Shown here: positions 36,778 to 45,135 of the stretch, one piece after another
How positions within the stretch are numbered: position 1 is the first letter of the stretch
Layout of the letters: every line of letters starts with the position of its first letter
NCBI RefSeq assembly: GCF_005402965.1
Contig: NZ_BJCF01000003.1
Span: 1 to 64,000 of the forward strand
From: Dolichospermum planctonicum
Lineage (GTDB): Bacteria > Cyanobacteriota > Cyanobacteriia > Cyanobacteriales > Nostocaceae
Length of the DNA stretch: 64,000 nt
Reading direction: 5' to 3'
Translations under genes and position numbers: made by a program
The notes under the pieces: model-generated
Database searches by the model: none
The model's input: the letters and a program-made list of their open reading frames with translations, nothing else
Told to the model about the DNA's origin: nothing

Positions 36778-37647
36778 GTGAACCCAAGTCCATATTCAAA
36801 TGCTAGTTTTCATTCTTCTGTGATTGAAGACGCTATACGAACCTTATCCTGGAAAATGCAGATGGAAACATATAATGAAAGTGCTTTGAGCAATATTCAT
36901 GCACCACGTCGCCGTGATAGCCTCAAAGATACTGCTTTAGGTTTAGTCTCAACTCTCAGTTTCCCCGCTATAGTTGGCACGGCTGACATGATGTTAAAGT
37001 CGGCTGGAGTCCACTTAGTTGGCTATGAAAAAATTGGTAGTGGTCATTGTACCGCTATTGTGCGAGGTGGTATCGCTGATGTGCGCTTGGCTGTAGAAGC
37101 AGGTGTACAAACCGCTGAACAGTTTGGACAGTTGGTGTCTAGTTTGGTTATTCCCCGTCCCTATCCTAATTTAGATATAGTTCTACCGATTAACCGTCTG
37201 ACTAAATTTATGGAAGATGGTAGATACAGTCGTTTGAGTAATCAAGCCATTGGACTGGTGGAAACTCGCGGCTTTCCAGCCATGGTGGGAGCTTGTGATG
37301 CCATGCTGAAAGCTGCTGATGTGCATTTAGCCTCCTATGAAAAAATTGGTGCTGGTTTATGTACGGCTATCATTCGTGGTTCAGTGGCTAATGTAGCTGT
37401 AGCAGTGGAAGCGGGAATGTTTGAAGCGGAACGCATTGGTGAGTTAAATGCAGTTATGGTGATTCCTCGGCCATTAGATGAGTTAGAAGAAACTTTACCT
37501 GTGGCTAGTTGCTGGATGGAAGAACGCCAACCAGTGAATATACCTATTAATATTAAAGATAAAATCACAGATGTGGAGGCGGTGGAGTTGCCAGATTTAG
37601 CGAAATTGCCTGTGAGGGTGAAGGAAGAAATTTGGCATGATGAATAA
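36778..37647 (+). CDS. ccmO: Carboxysome shell protein CcmO, tandem BMC domains
   Basis: Two BMC domains in one chain: LGLVSTLSFPAIVGTADMML through PRPYPNLDIVLPI (about residues 55-142) and IGLVETRGFPAMVGACDAML through PRPLDELEETLP (about 157-243). The tail is short and acidic. Such double-BMC proteins form pseudohexameric trimers, and CcmO is required for carboxysome formation. The start is uncertain: the open frame allows a GTG at 36778, but in-frame ATGs at 36859 and 36865 (MQMETYNESAL) are close to the start I expect for homologues. It is the last gene of the ccm operon, 16 bases after ccmN. Confidence 0.88.
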   Translation: MNPSPYSNASFHSSVIEDAIRTLSWKMQMETYNESALSNIHAPRRRDSLKDTALGLVSTLSFPAIVGTADMMLKSAGVHLVGYEKIGSGHCTAIVRGGIADVRLAVEAGVQTAEQFGQLVSSLVIPRPYPNLDIVLPINRLTKFMEDGRYSRLSNQAIGLVETRGFPAMVGACDAMLKAADVHLASYEKIGAGLCTAIIRGSVANVAVAVEAGMFEAERIGELNAVMVIPRPLDELEETLPVASCWMEERQPVNIPINIKDKITDVEAVELPDLAKLPVRVKEEIWHDE

Positions 37648-37682
37648 TATCACGGGGAGTAGTATTTCAGGAGAAAACGATC

Positions 37683-38222
37683 ATGTCTTTTACAGTCAAA
37701 GAACTAGAAGAAATACAGATAGCATATCCTGACTATCGCCTGGAATTAGTAGATGGGAGTATCATTATTATGAGTCCGTCAGGTTATGAATCGGAAGAAG
37801 TAGGTACTGAGTTTGCGCGAATTTTGGGTAACTGGGTAAGACCTCGTAAACTAGGGCGTGTAGTTGGTTCTAGTGCGGGGTTTAAATTACCAAATTCTGA
37901 TTTACGTGCGCCTGATGTATCTTTTGTTTGTGCTAATCGCCTGAAAAAATCAACGGAAGATTATGCAGAATTAGTTCCTGATTTAGTAGTTGAAGTAAAA
38001 TCTAAAACTGATTCCTTAGATAAACTGAGAAAAAAGATTGAAGATTTTATGAATTTAGGTGCAAAAGTTGGGATTTTAATTAATCCCAAAACAAGAACTG
38101 TAGAGGTTTCTTGTCATGGAGAAACGGTGATTTTCAAAGATGGTGATATTTTAACTCTTCCTGATTTATTACCTGGTTGGGAAGTGGCAATTTCGGAAAT
38201 TTGGTCGCCTGTTTTTGAGTAG
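37683..38222 (+). CDS. Uma2 family (DUF820) PD-(D/E)xK-fold protein
   Basis: A 179-residue protein of the Uma2 family, which is greatly expanded in cyanobacteria. The restriction-endonuclease-like core is visible: LRAPDVSFV, then LVPDLVVEVKSKTDSLDKLRKKIEDF, with the Asp-Glu-Lys residues of a nuclease site. Biological role unknown. It begins 35 bases after ccmO and could be read through from the ccm operon, but it has no known link to carboxysomes. Confidence 0.85.
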   Translation: MSFTVKELEEIQIAYPDYRLELVDGSIIIMSPSGYESEEVGTEFARILGNWVRPRKLGRVVGSSAGFKLPNSDLRAPDVSFVCANRLKKSTEDYAELVPDLVVEVKSKTDSLDKLRKKIEDFMNLGAKVGILINPKTRTVEVSCHGETVIFKDGDILTLPDLLPGWEVAISEIWSPVFE

Positions 38223-38452
38223 TTTGGATGATGATTAAACCCACATTCCGCACCCCTGATGTCACAATCGGTTGATTCGGATTTTTTCTATTTTTTTCTA
38301 TTATTGATGTTGTATTTTGTCCTAAAAATCAGAAATATTACTATTACTAGCGATCACCTAACAGGAACAATGGGGGGGCTGCTGAGTGGCTGCTAAGGAA
38401 AGTCTGGTAATGCGATTTTACTTTGTGTCGATTACAGATGAGGTAACAAAAA

Positions 38453-39031
38453 ATGATTGCTGTAAAAGATAAGTTTCCTAAGTTAACACCCGAAGAATAT
38501 TTTGTCTGGGAAGAGAAACAATTGCTTCGCCATGAGTATCTGAATGGTGAAGTTTACGCTATGAGTGGGGGAACTCAAAATCATGGACGAATTGCTAGTA
38601 ATATTATTTTTATCGTTAAAAGTCATTTACGGGGTGGTGGTTGTCAGGTTGGTAATTCCGATTGTCGTGTAAATATTTTGGAAACGAACGATTATGTTTA
38701 TCCTGATGTGAGCGTTACTTGCGAAGATAGCGATCGCACTGCAACCCAAGCAATTCAATATCCCTGTTTAATTGTTGAGGTTTTAGCTCCGAGTACAGCC
38801 AATTATGACCGAGGGGATAAATTTAGATTGTATCGTCGCAATCCTAGTTTGCAAGATTATGTTTTGGTTGATGCTGAGAAAATAGCGATTGATTTATACC
38901 GCAAAAATGATCGCGGTAATTGGGAGATTTTTAATTATCAGTCGGGGGATAATATCGAGCTACGAAGTATTGATTTAAGTTTTCCCATTGAGTCGGTTTA
39001 TGAGGATATTGTTTTTGAGGAATTAGCATAG
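38453..39031 (+). CDS. Uma2 family (DUF820) PD-(D/E)xK-fold protein
   Basis: A 192-residue second Uma2 protein with the more common family layout: LTPEEYFVWEEKQLLRHEYL, YVYPDVSVTCED, then YPCLIVEVLAPSTANYDRGDKF and LQDYVLVDAEKI. It differs clearly from the preceding Uma2 gene, so the pair is not a recent tandem duplication. The 230-base spacer between them holds nothing recognisable apart from a G-run near 38371. Confidence 0.87.
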   Translation: MIAVKDKFPKLTPEEYFVWEEKQLLRHEYLNGEVYAMSGGTQNHGRIASNIIFIVKSHLRGGGCQVGNSDCRVNILETNDYVYPDVSVTCEDSDRTATQAIQYPCLIVEVLAPSTANYDRGDKFRLYRRNPSLQDYVLVDAEKIAIDLYRKNDRGNWEIFNYQSGDNIELRSIDLSFPIESVYEDIVFEELA

Positions 39032-39361
39032 CATTAAAATAACAAAAATATAGTTAGATTGACATACTCACCGCTCTAAAGAGACGGGGAAACACTTAAC
39101 GCTTCACTGACTGATGCTGACTGTTGCTAGTCTTACTCTGTCTCGGCGCCCGTTTAGAGTCGTGGCTATGCTAATCCCGACTTTATTTATATATATTTTT
39201 GGTTGAAAATTTCAACTCTATTCCATATTGCTTATTCCCTGCTATTATTATTAATTTATTGATCCCGTCTGGGGGGTGAATCCCCTGGGCAGATGCTACC
39301 CCATCGGGTAATATGACAAAACAAAACCCTAAAACTCACCAACCGCTGTTGACTGCAACGC
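39032..39361. other. Gene-free stretch with a possible insertion-sequence remnant
   Basis: 330 bases without a gene. Around 39058-39180 the sequence (TTGACATACTCACCGCTC, AAGAGACGGGG, then GTCTCGGCGCCCG) recalls an end of IS200/IS605-type elements in cyanobacteria. No transposase frame is present, so this is at most a remnant. The rest shows nothing I can name. Confidence 0.35.
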
Positions 39362-40417
39362 ATGACGAATCAACTGAACAATGGTTTTACATTATTTCTC
39401 AGTCTGCTAGTTGAGGCCATGCCCTTTTTACTGCTGGGTGTATTTTTCTCCAGTGTACTACTGTTTTTTATTGATGAGAGTAAATTGGTCGAAAAAATGC
39501 CCAAAAATCCCCTGCTGGGGGCTTTATTTGGCAGTACAATGGGTCTTTTGTTTCCAGTTTGTGAGTGCGGTAATGTACCTGTGGCTAGGCGGTTATTAAT
39601 GCAGGGAGTACCTACACCAGTAGCAATGGGCTTTTTATTAGCCGCACCGACAATTAACCCAATTGTCATCTGGTCAACTTGGACTGCATTCCGTGATCAA
39701 CCAGAAATAGTAGTGTTAAGAGTGGTATTTTCTCTAGCCATTGCTACCATTATTGGTTTTATTTTCAGTTTTCAATCAGACTTAATTCCCTTTTTGCAAC
39801 CAAGTATAGCTCGTTACCTCAAATTTAACCCCCCTACTCAAGCAAAAACAACACGCGGGGGAAAACAATCCCAATTACAACTGCAAACCAATAGGCCTAG
39901 TTTATTGCAATCGGGAACTTATATTCTGGGTGGAACAACGGGAAAACCAAAACGCATAGATGATTATTACAGTGAAGTGGCTACAATTCCTAACTTTAGT
40001 AAACCTTTACCAGAGAAACTCCAGTCTGTATTAGATAATATTGTCCAAGAATTGCGGGAATTAGGCGGAGTTATGGTATTAGGCAGTGCCATAGCTGCTG
40101 CTATCCAAGTTTTAGCCCCCCGTGAACTCATTCTTAGTCTGGGAGCAGGTCCTGTTAGCTCCATTTTAGCCATGCTAGTTTTAGCAGGAGTTGTATCAAT
40201 ATGTTCTACAGTTGATTCCTTCTTTGCTTTATCTTTTGCTTCTACTTTTACCAGCGGGTCATTATTGGCATTTCTAGTATTTGGACCGATGATTGATATT
40301 AAAGGTATTGGTTTAATGTTATCCATTTTTAAGCCGAAAGCTCTGATCTATCTTTTTTTCTTAGCTGGACAATTGACGCTTTTATTCACTTTATTCATGA
40401 ATTTGCACGTAATCTGA
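39362..40417 (+). CDS. Permease of the DUF318/ArsP-like family (PF03773)
   Basis: A 351-residue membrane protein with about eight helices. Conserved blocks are EAMPFLLLGVFFSSVLL, FPVCECGNVPVARRL with a Cys-Glu-Cys motif, and, in the second half, VSICSTVDSFFALSFA and FGPMIDIKG. These fit the permease family that includes ArsP/YraQ-like transporters. The substrate is unknown. The next gene is a TIGR03943 protein, its usual genomic partner, which strongly suggests a two-component transporter. A small inverted-repeat element lies between them. Confidence 0.85.
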   Translation: MTNQLNNGFTLFLSLLVEAMPFLLLGVFFSSVLLFFIDESKLVEKMPKNPLLGALFGSTMGLLFPVCECGNVPVARRLLMQGVPTPVAMGFLLAAPTINPIVIWSTWTAFRDQPEIVVLRVVFSLAIATIIGFIFSFQSDLIPFLQPSIARYLKFNPPTQAKTTRGGKQSQLQLQTNRPSLLQSGTYILGGTTGKPKRIDDYYSEVATIPNFSKPLPEKLQSVLDNIVQELRELGGVMVLGSAIAAAIQVLAPRELILSLGAGPVSSILAMLVLAGVVSICSTVDSFFALSFASTFTSGSLLAFLVFGPMIDIKGIGLMLSIFKPKALIYLFFLAGQLTLLFTLFMNLHVI

Positions 40418-40423
40418 GATCAT

Positions 40424-40557
40424 GGGACTGACGCAAACTGGAGAAACGCTTTTTCCTTGGTGTCCTCTGCTGCTATCACCAGGGTTGCTAGGCCTTAGTG
40501 CAGCTTTCGCTCGCTTCGATATGTGGTTGATTATTCCGTAATTTGTGCGTAAGTCCT
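40424..40557. mobile_element. Putative MITE with GGACT-ACGCA ends
   Basis: About 134 bases with inverted ends: GGGACTGACGCA (40424-40435) and TGCGTAAGTCCT (40546-40557, reverse complement AGGACTTACGCA), 10 of 12 matching. The same end sequence defines the element at 46924-47049. No coding capacity is seen. It is probably a non-autonomous element mobilised in trans. Confidence 0.6.
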
Positions 40558-40589
40558 AATGTATTACCACTTCACCTATTACCGACAAA

Positions 40590-41357
40590 ATGTCAAATTC
40601 TCAAATCAAAGCCTCAAATAAATTCATACCCTGGTTAGATGTGGTCGCTATTACAGCTTGGGGTATTTTAATGTTGAAATACTGGCTAACAGGTAAACTG
40701 TATTTGTTAATTCACCCTGATTACTTTTGGTTAGCCATTGTCGGTGGTATAGGTTTGTTAATTATTGGTTTTTTTAAAGGTTTACAACTGTGGAAACACC
40801 GCCGCCAACTAGATAAGGCTAATGCTTTGCACATTAATGTATTTCCCCCTGGTTGGGGTAGTTTCCTGCTATTAACAGCCGCAATTCTAGGGTTAATGAT
40901 TACACCCCGTGCTTTTGCTAGTCAAACAGCTTTGGATCGGGGTGTGACAGAATTAATTGGTGCAACTCGTGTCCAACCCCAAGCATTTCGCGCTCAGGTT
41001 CGTCCAGAGGAGCGATCGCTTGTAGACTGGGTAAGAACACTAAATGTATATCCTGAACCAGACGCATATACGGGACAAAAGGTAAAGGTGCAGGGATTTG
41101 TGATTCACCAACCTAATGTTAGTCAAGAATATATATTTTTAGCCCGATTTATCCTCACTTGTTGTGCCGCAGATGCTTATCCAGTAGGATTACCAGTGCA
41201 ATTACCAAGTTCGTCTCGTCAACAATACCCACCTGATACATGGTTAGAAGTGGAAGGACAAATGACAACTCAAACCATTGCCCAAAAGCGCCAATTAACT
41301 ATTGCGGCCAATTCTCTGAAAAAAATTCCCCAACCTCAAAATCCCTACAGTTATTAA
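40590..41357 (+). CDS. TIGR03943-type (DUF1980) putative permease subunit
   Basis: A 255-residue protein with N-terminal membrane helices (about residues 14-32, 43-63 and 88-104) and a C-terminal soluble beta domain with VQGFVIHQPN and a Cys-Cys pair (ILTCCAADAYPVGLPV). This layout is that of the TIGR03943 family, which nearly always accompanies the PF03773 permease encoded just upstream. The substrate is unknown; a metal is plausible in view of the cysteines in both proteins. Confidence 0.83.
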   Translation: MSNSQIKASNKFIPWLDVVAITAWGILMLKYWLTGKLYLLIHPDYFWLAIVGGIGLLIIGFFKGLQLWKHRRQLDKANALHINVFPPGWGSFLLLTAAILGLMITPRAFASQTALDRGVTELIGATRVQPQAFRAQVRPEERSLVDWVRTLNVYPEPDAYTGQKVKVQGFVIHQPNVSQEYIFLARFILTCCAADAYPVGLPVQLPSSSRQQYPPDTWLEVEGQMTTQTIAQKRQLTIAANSLKKIPQPQNPYSY

Positions 41358-41422
41358 TCAGCAGTAGATGATCCCTTTAACTTTTGCTTGTGCTTCTTAA
41401 ATATACAAAAGATGGCCAATCT

Positions 41423-41456
41423 AAAATCCAAAATCCAAAATCCAAAATCCAAAATT
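41423..41456. repeat. AAAATCC heptamer array
   Basis: Four full AAAATCC units plus AAAATT, 34 bases, directly before the start of the next gene (ATG at 41462). Same unit and length as the array inside carB. Confidence 0.95.
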
Positions 41457-41461
41457 GTTAG

Positions 41462-42961
41462 ATGAGCAAATCTTATAAATTTATTCAACCATTAGACGGA
41501 ATTGCGATCGCCCTGATGCTATTATTAAGTATGCTCATAGGGTTAATCATCTGGAAAGGTGATGTTGTCAAACCTGTTGTCCGCAATTTTACCTGGGAAA
41601 AACAACAAATTGGAGCGGATGATGTTTCATTTTCTCTGAATTTTAGTCGGCCTATGGATATCAAAAGTGTGGAGGAAAATCTGAAAATAGATCCACCTTT
41701 GGCTGGTAAAATTAGTTGGGCGGGAAGAAGAATGGTGTATACACTGCTGACACCAGCCCCCTATGGCACAACTTACCAAGTTAAATTAGAAAAAGGTAGA
41801 GACAAATATTCCCAAGCAGAAGGAAAAAACCGGGTTATGCAGCCTTTTAATGGTAGTTTTACCACCCGCGATCGCGTTATCCTTTATATTGGAACTAGTC
41901 AAGAATTTCCAGGGCAGTTGGTACTTTATAATTTGACCAAAGAACAAAAAAAGGTTCTTACCCCCAAAGACTTAATTGTTATGGATTTTGAGCCATTCCC
42001 TAATGGTGAAAAAATTGTATTTTCTGCTCGTTCTTCTCAAAATCCCGACCTACTTTCAGCCCAAATTTATACTGTTACTACGGGTATTTCTAGTCAAATT
42101 GGTAAGGAAGCAAAAGCAGCCGGGAAGGTTGACTTGATTTTGGATAACAAAGAATATCAAAATCTGAAATTTGACCTTTCAGCAGATGGAGAAACTATTG
42201 TTATTCAAAGAGGTAAACGGGATAACCCTGGTGATTTTGCTCTCTGGTATTTACCTACTAGCAATGATATTTATTCAGAAAAACCCATCCCAAAACGCTT
42301 ACAAGGACAACCGGGTGGGGATTTTTTGATTACACCAGACAGCAAAGCCGTAGCAGTTTCCCAAGGTCAGGGAACAGCAATTGTTTCTTTAGACGGTAAT
42401 AGCAACAAACCCCTAGATTTTCTTCCCCAATTTGGCTTAGTACAAGCCTTTTCTAAAGACGGCTCCCAGGCGGCAATGGTCAAATTTAATACTGATTATA
42501 CGCGGGATTTGTTTTTGGTAACCAATCAAGGTGTACAAAAGCAATTATTAAAGACTAAAGGCTCTATTCTTAGTTGTCAGTTTGATCCTGCGTCCCCCAC
42601 TCTTTACTGCTTACTGACACAACTTATTTCTCAGGAACAATATCTGGAACAGCCTTATTTACTGGCCATTGATTTGAAAACAGGAATGCAAAAACCACTA
42701 CTACTGCTACCTGCTGCTCAACGCAATGTCCAAACCAGTTTAGCGCCTGACGGTTTAGGCTTATTATTTGACCAAGTAATTCCCATCAACAATAATACTA
42801 CACCATTACCTGCAAATACCTTAAAAACTGAGGATGGTGAACCGATTGCTAGTAGTACTCTTTGGTTAATGCCCTTGCTACCCATCCCTGATAATACTAA
42901 CATTGATATTAAACCAGAACAATTACCCCTCGTCGGCTTTCATCCCCATTGGCTACCTTAA
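41462..42961 (+). CDS. Membrane-anchored beta-propeller-like protein of unknown function
   Basis: A 499-residue protein with one N-terminal membrane helix (about residues 13-31, IAIALMLLLSMLIGLIIW). Residues 40-140 look like a bacterial Ig-like domain (VSFSLNFSRPMDIKSVEENL, then YTLLTPAPYGTTYQVKL), and residues 145-490 show repeating beta-strand blocks with aspartate-glycine turns, as in WD40-like or TolB-type propellers (LSADGETIVIQRG, APDGLGLLFD). It is probably exposed to the periplasm or lumen. I know no function. It may be co-transcribed with the permease pair. Confidence 0.75.
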   Translation: MSKSYKFIQPLDGIAIALMLLLSMLIGLIIWKGDVVKPVVRNFTWEKQQIGADDVSFSLNFSRPMDIKSVEENLKIDPPLAGKISWAGRRMVYTLLTPAPYGTTYQVKLEKGRDKYSQAEGKNRVMQPFNGSFTTRDRVILYIGTSQEFPGQLVLYNLTKEQKKVLTPKDLIVMDFEPFPNGEKIVFSARSSQNPDLLSAQIYTVTTGISSQIGKEAKAAGKVDLILDNKEYQNLKFDLSADGETIVIQRGKRDNPGDFALWYLPTSNDIYSEKPIPKRLQGQPGGDFLITPDSKAVAVSQGQGTAIVSLDGNSNKPLDFLPQFGLVQAFSKDGSQAAMVKFNTDYTRDLFLVTNQGVQKQLLKTKGSILSCQFDPASPTLYCLLTQLISQEQYLEQPYLLAIDLKTGMQKPLLLLPAAQRNVQTSLAPDGLGLLFDQVIPINNNTTPLPANTLKTEDGEPIASSTLWLMPLLPIPDNTNIDIKPEQLPLVGFHPHWLP

Positions 42962-42983
42962 TTGATTGACAACTGACCAAAAA

Positions 42984-43014
42984 ATTTTAGATTTTAGATT
43001 TTAGATTTTAGATT
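42984..43014. repeat. ATTTTAG heptamer array
   Basis: Four full ATTTTAG units plus ATT, 22 bases after the stop of the propeller-like gene. It is followed at about 43031-43062 by an inverted repeat (GTAGGGGTCAACGG / CCGTTGCCCCCTAC). Confidence 0.93.
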
Positions 43015-43030
43015 GGGAGTTTTCGGTACA

Positions 43031-43062
43031 AGTAGGGGTCAACGGCCGTTGCCCCCTACAAT
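43031..43062. repeat. GTAGGGG-TCAACGG palindrome
   Basis: An imperfect inverted repeat (GTAGGGGTCAACGG / CCGTTGCCCCCTAC) in the spacer before the coiled-coil gene. It resembles other dispersed palindromes of Nostocales. No T-run follows. Confidence 0.7.
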
Positions 43063-43258
43063 TTCAGGGTGGAACTAATTCACAATCGTAATTTGTAGAT
43101 TTAATATCTATTGACTATTTTGTTGGTGTCAAAGGATTGATATTGGTTAGGTATTTGTGGATCATAACCATAGTGAGCATAACAAATTTACCTCCCATTA
43201 GCCTTCAAGAACGCGACGCTATCGGCTAAGTACAGATGATAAACACGAAACCGTAGTT

Positions 43259-44548
43259 ATGGAAAAATTGGCAGACAGCAACCAACAGGACTTGATTGCA
43301 GAACTTGACATTGATCAACAGGCACAGGTCAATTTAGAATTTCAGCAACTACTAAACTTAAATACAGAATTACGCACAGCTAATAATGATTTATACGCTC
43401 AAGTAGAGCAGTTAAAAACGGAATTGGCGGAAGCAGAAAAAATTTTGCAATGGCAGAAAACACGCTCTAGTGTTACTGAGTCCATGTTTAAACAACAATC
43501 TCAAGAACTTTCCGCTGCGGGTGAGCAAATTCAGTCTTTATATCAACAGTTAGAAATATCTGTACAAACGGTTCAACGCCAGGAAGTCTGTATAGAGAGT
43601 TATAAATCCCTTATGGAAATTAGCCAACAACGTTTAGCGCGTTTAGAACGGGAATGTTCTTTGCTACAAAGTAATTATGGTGAACAGTCCCAGCAGCTAT
43701 TACAATCGGAAAATACTTGTCGTGAATTGCGGGCTAGACTTATGCGTCAACAACGACAGACTTTACAATTTAAGTCGGCTTTGGAAAAATGTCTGGATAC
43801 ACCAATTCCCGGTGATGGGATTTATGTAGAGAATGATGGTCATCACCCATACAATGTTATTCACAAACAAACTAGATTTTCTAGAAAAGCTCGATCTTTG
43901 TTCCCCAACGCTCAACCTATTCAACCTTGGTCTGGAGTTACAGATTCTCCAAGCGATTCTATACATAATCCCTGGATGCCACCAAAGGCAACTATTTCTG
44001 ATGACTATGGCCACGATCAAGAACCATTGATCTCCCAGTCAATAACGGGTAAGGTGGAAACTGTAGCTAGTTCTGAAATATTACCGGAAAGTCTGCCACA
44101 GGATGATATCACCCATCAGCTTTTTACTAGTCCATTACCTCAAGTAATTTCACAAGCAACAGCAGGAGAGGTAAATATTCATCATCCTGATGACGATGAT
44201 ACATTTATTTGGGAAAATCTGTCCTTGAATCTGGAAAATAATCCACAAACAGAAATAACAATCAATCAGGATGTAAAGCTAGAAATTAATCCATTAGCTA
44301 CTAATGAAAACCATGATCAGCAAAATTTGCTATTATCACCAGTGCCGGCATTACCAATCACTTCTACAGAGGTGGAAATGGAAGATTATTGGTTAGATGT
44401 TGCAGATGATCAATCTTTAGATCATAATACATCTGATACATCTGCACATAAATCACCTTCACCATTGATTTATCCCCAACGACCACCCAAGGGACGGAAA
44501 TCTTTAGCATCTGTAGAATTACCGAATTTTCAACCCAAACCTAAGTAA
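43259..44548 (+). CDS. Coiled-coil protein with disordered acidic C-terminal half
   Basis: A 429-residue protein of unknown function. Residues 5-170 are a long coiled coil (many Gln/Glu/Leu heptads, for example [20 protein letters not shown] and [17 protein letters not shown]). The following region up to about 180 ([20 protein letters not shown], in part) is likely the most conserved part. The C-terminal half is acidic and low in order. The last residues ([18 protein letters not shown]) form a basic motif that may be a binding site. No signal peptide or membrane span. rpsU follows about 100 bases later. Confidence 0.75.
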   Translation: MEKLADSNQQDLIAELDIDQQAQVNLEFQQLLNLNTELRTANNDLYAQVEQLKTELAEAEKILQWQKTRSSVTESMFKQQSQELSAAGEQIQSLYQQLEISVQTVQRQEVCIESYKSLMEISQQRLARLERECSLLQSNYGEQSQQLLQSENTCRELRARLMRQQRQTLQFKSALEKCLDTPIPGDGIYVENDGHHPYNVIHKQTRFSRKARSLFPNAQPIQPWSGVTDSPSDSIHNPWMPPKATISDDYGHDQEPLISQSITGKVETVASSEILPESLPQDDITHQLFTSPLPQVISQATAGEVNIHHPDDDDTFIWENLSLNLENNPQTEITINQDVKLEINPLATNENHDQQNLLLSPVPALPITSTEVEMEDYWLDVADDQSLDHNTSDTSAHKSPSPLIYPQRPPKGRKSLASVELPNFQPKPK

Positions 44549-44649
44549 CTTGTGAAGAGTTTATTTCTGATCAAGTTTTTGATAAAATGCTTTTTGAGAA
44601 TGAAAATTTTCAAAATGAAAATCATCAATCAATTAAGGGCAGGATAAGA

Positions 44650-44829
44650 ATGACTCAGGTGCTTTTAGGACAAAATGAAAGCATAGATTCGGCTTTGCGT
44701 CGTTTTAAACGCCAAGTTGCTCAAGCTGGTATATTAGCTGATGTAAAATCTCGGCGACACTTTGAAACACCTTTGGAAAAGCGTAAACGTAAAGCAGTTG
44801 CTATTAGACGTAACCGGCGTTTTAGATAA
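44650..44829 (+). CDS. rpsU: 30S ribosomal protein S21
   Basis: A 59-residue basic protein: [37 protein letters not shown] and the [14 protein letters not shown] tail are characteristic of S21. It helps position mRNA on the small ribosomal subunit. The ATG at 44650 is chosen because the family's N-terminus begins there; an upstream in-frame ATG at 44587 would add 21 unrelated residues. Confidence 0.95.
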   Translation: MTQVLLGQNESIDSALRRFKRQVAQAGILADVKSRRHFETPLEKRKRKAVAIRRNRRFR

Positions 44830-45135
44830 ACATATTTCGGTGGCTACAAAATTTGCTTGAGATGTTATAAGCTAAAGATATACTGTAAAGGTTAATTGCT
44901 GGGTGGAAATTAGTTAGTTTTATCATTTTAGGATTTCCTAAGAGCTTTAACTATTTATCAGACAGCTTTTTTCTACGCTTATAAATATAATAATATGCTA
45001 CACCCATGGTTATTGGGTGTTAGCATTAATAAGTAACAAGCGAGCAAAATATGTTTTCGCACCAGCAAATTATCAATTATCAATTATCAATTATCAATTA
45101 CCATACTAAACAGATGAATGATAACTTTAATTTAA
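44830..45135. other. Spacer between rpsU and sdhA with a heptamer array
   Basis: 306 bases between convergent rpsU and sdhA. It holds the AATTATC array at 45068-45101. No clear terminator or gene is recognised. Confidence 0.55.
45068..45101. repeat. AATTATC heptamer array
   Basis: Four full AATTATC units plus AATTAC, 34 bases, near the 3' end of sdhA. Confidence 0.93.
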
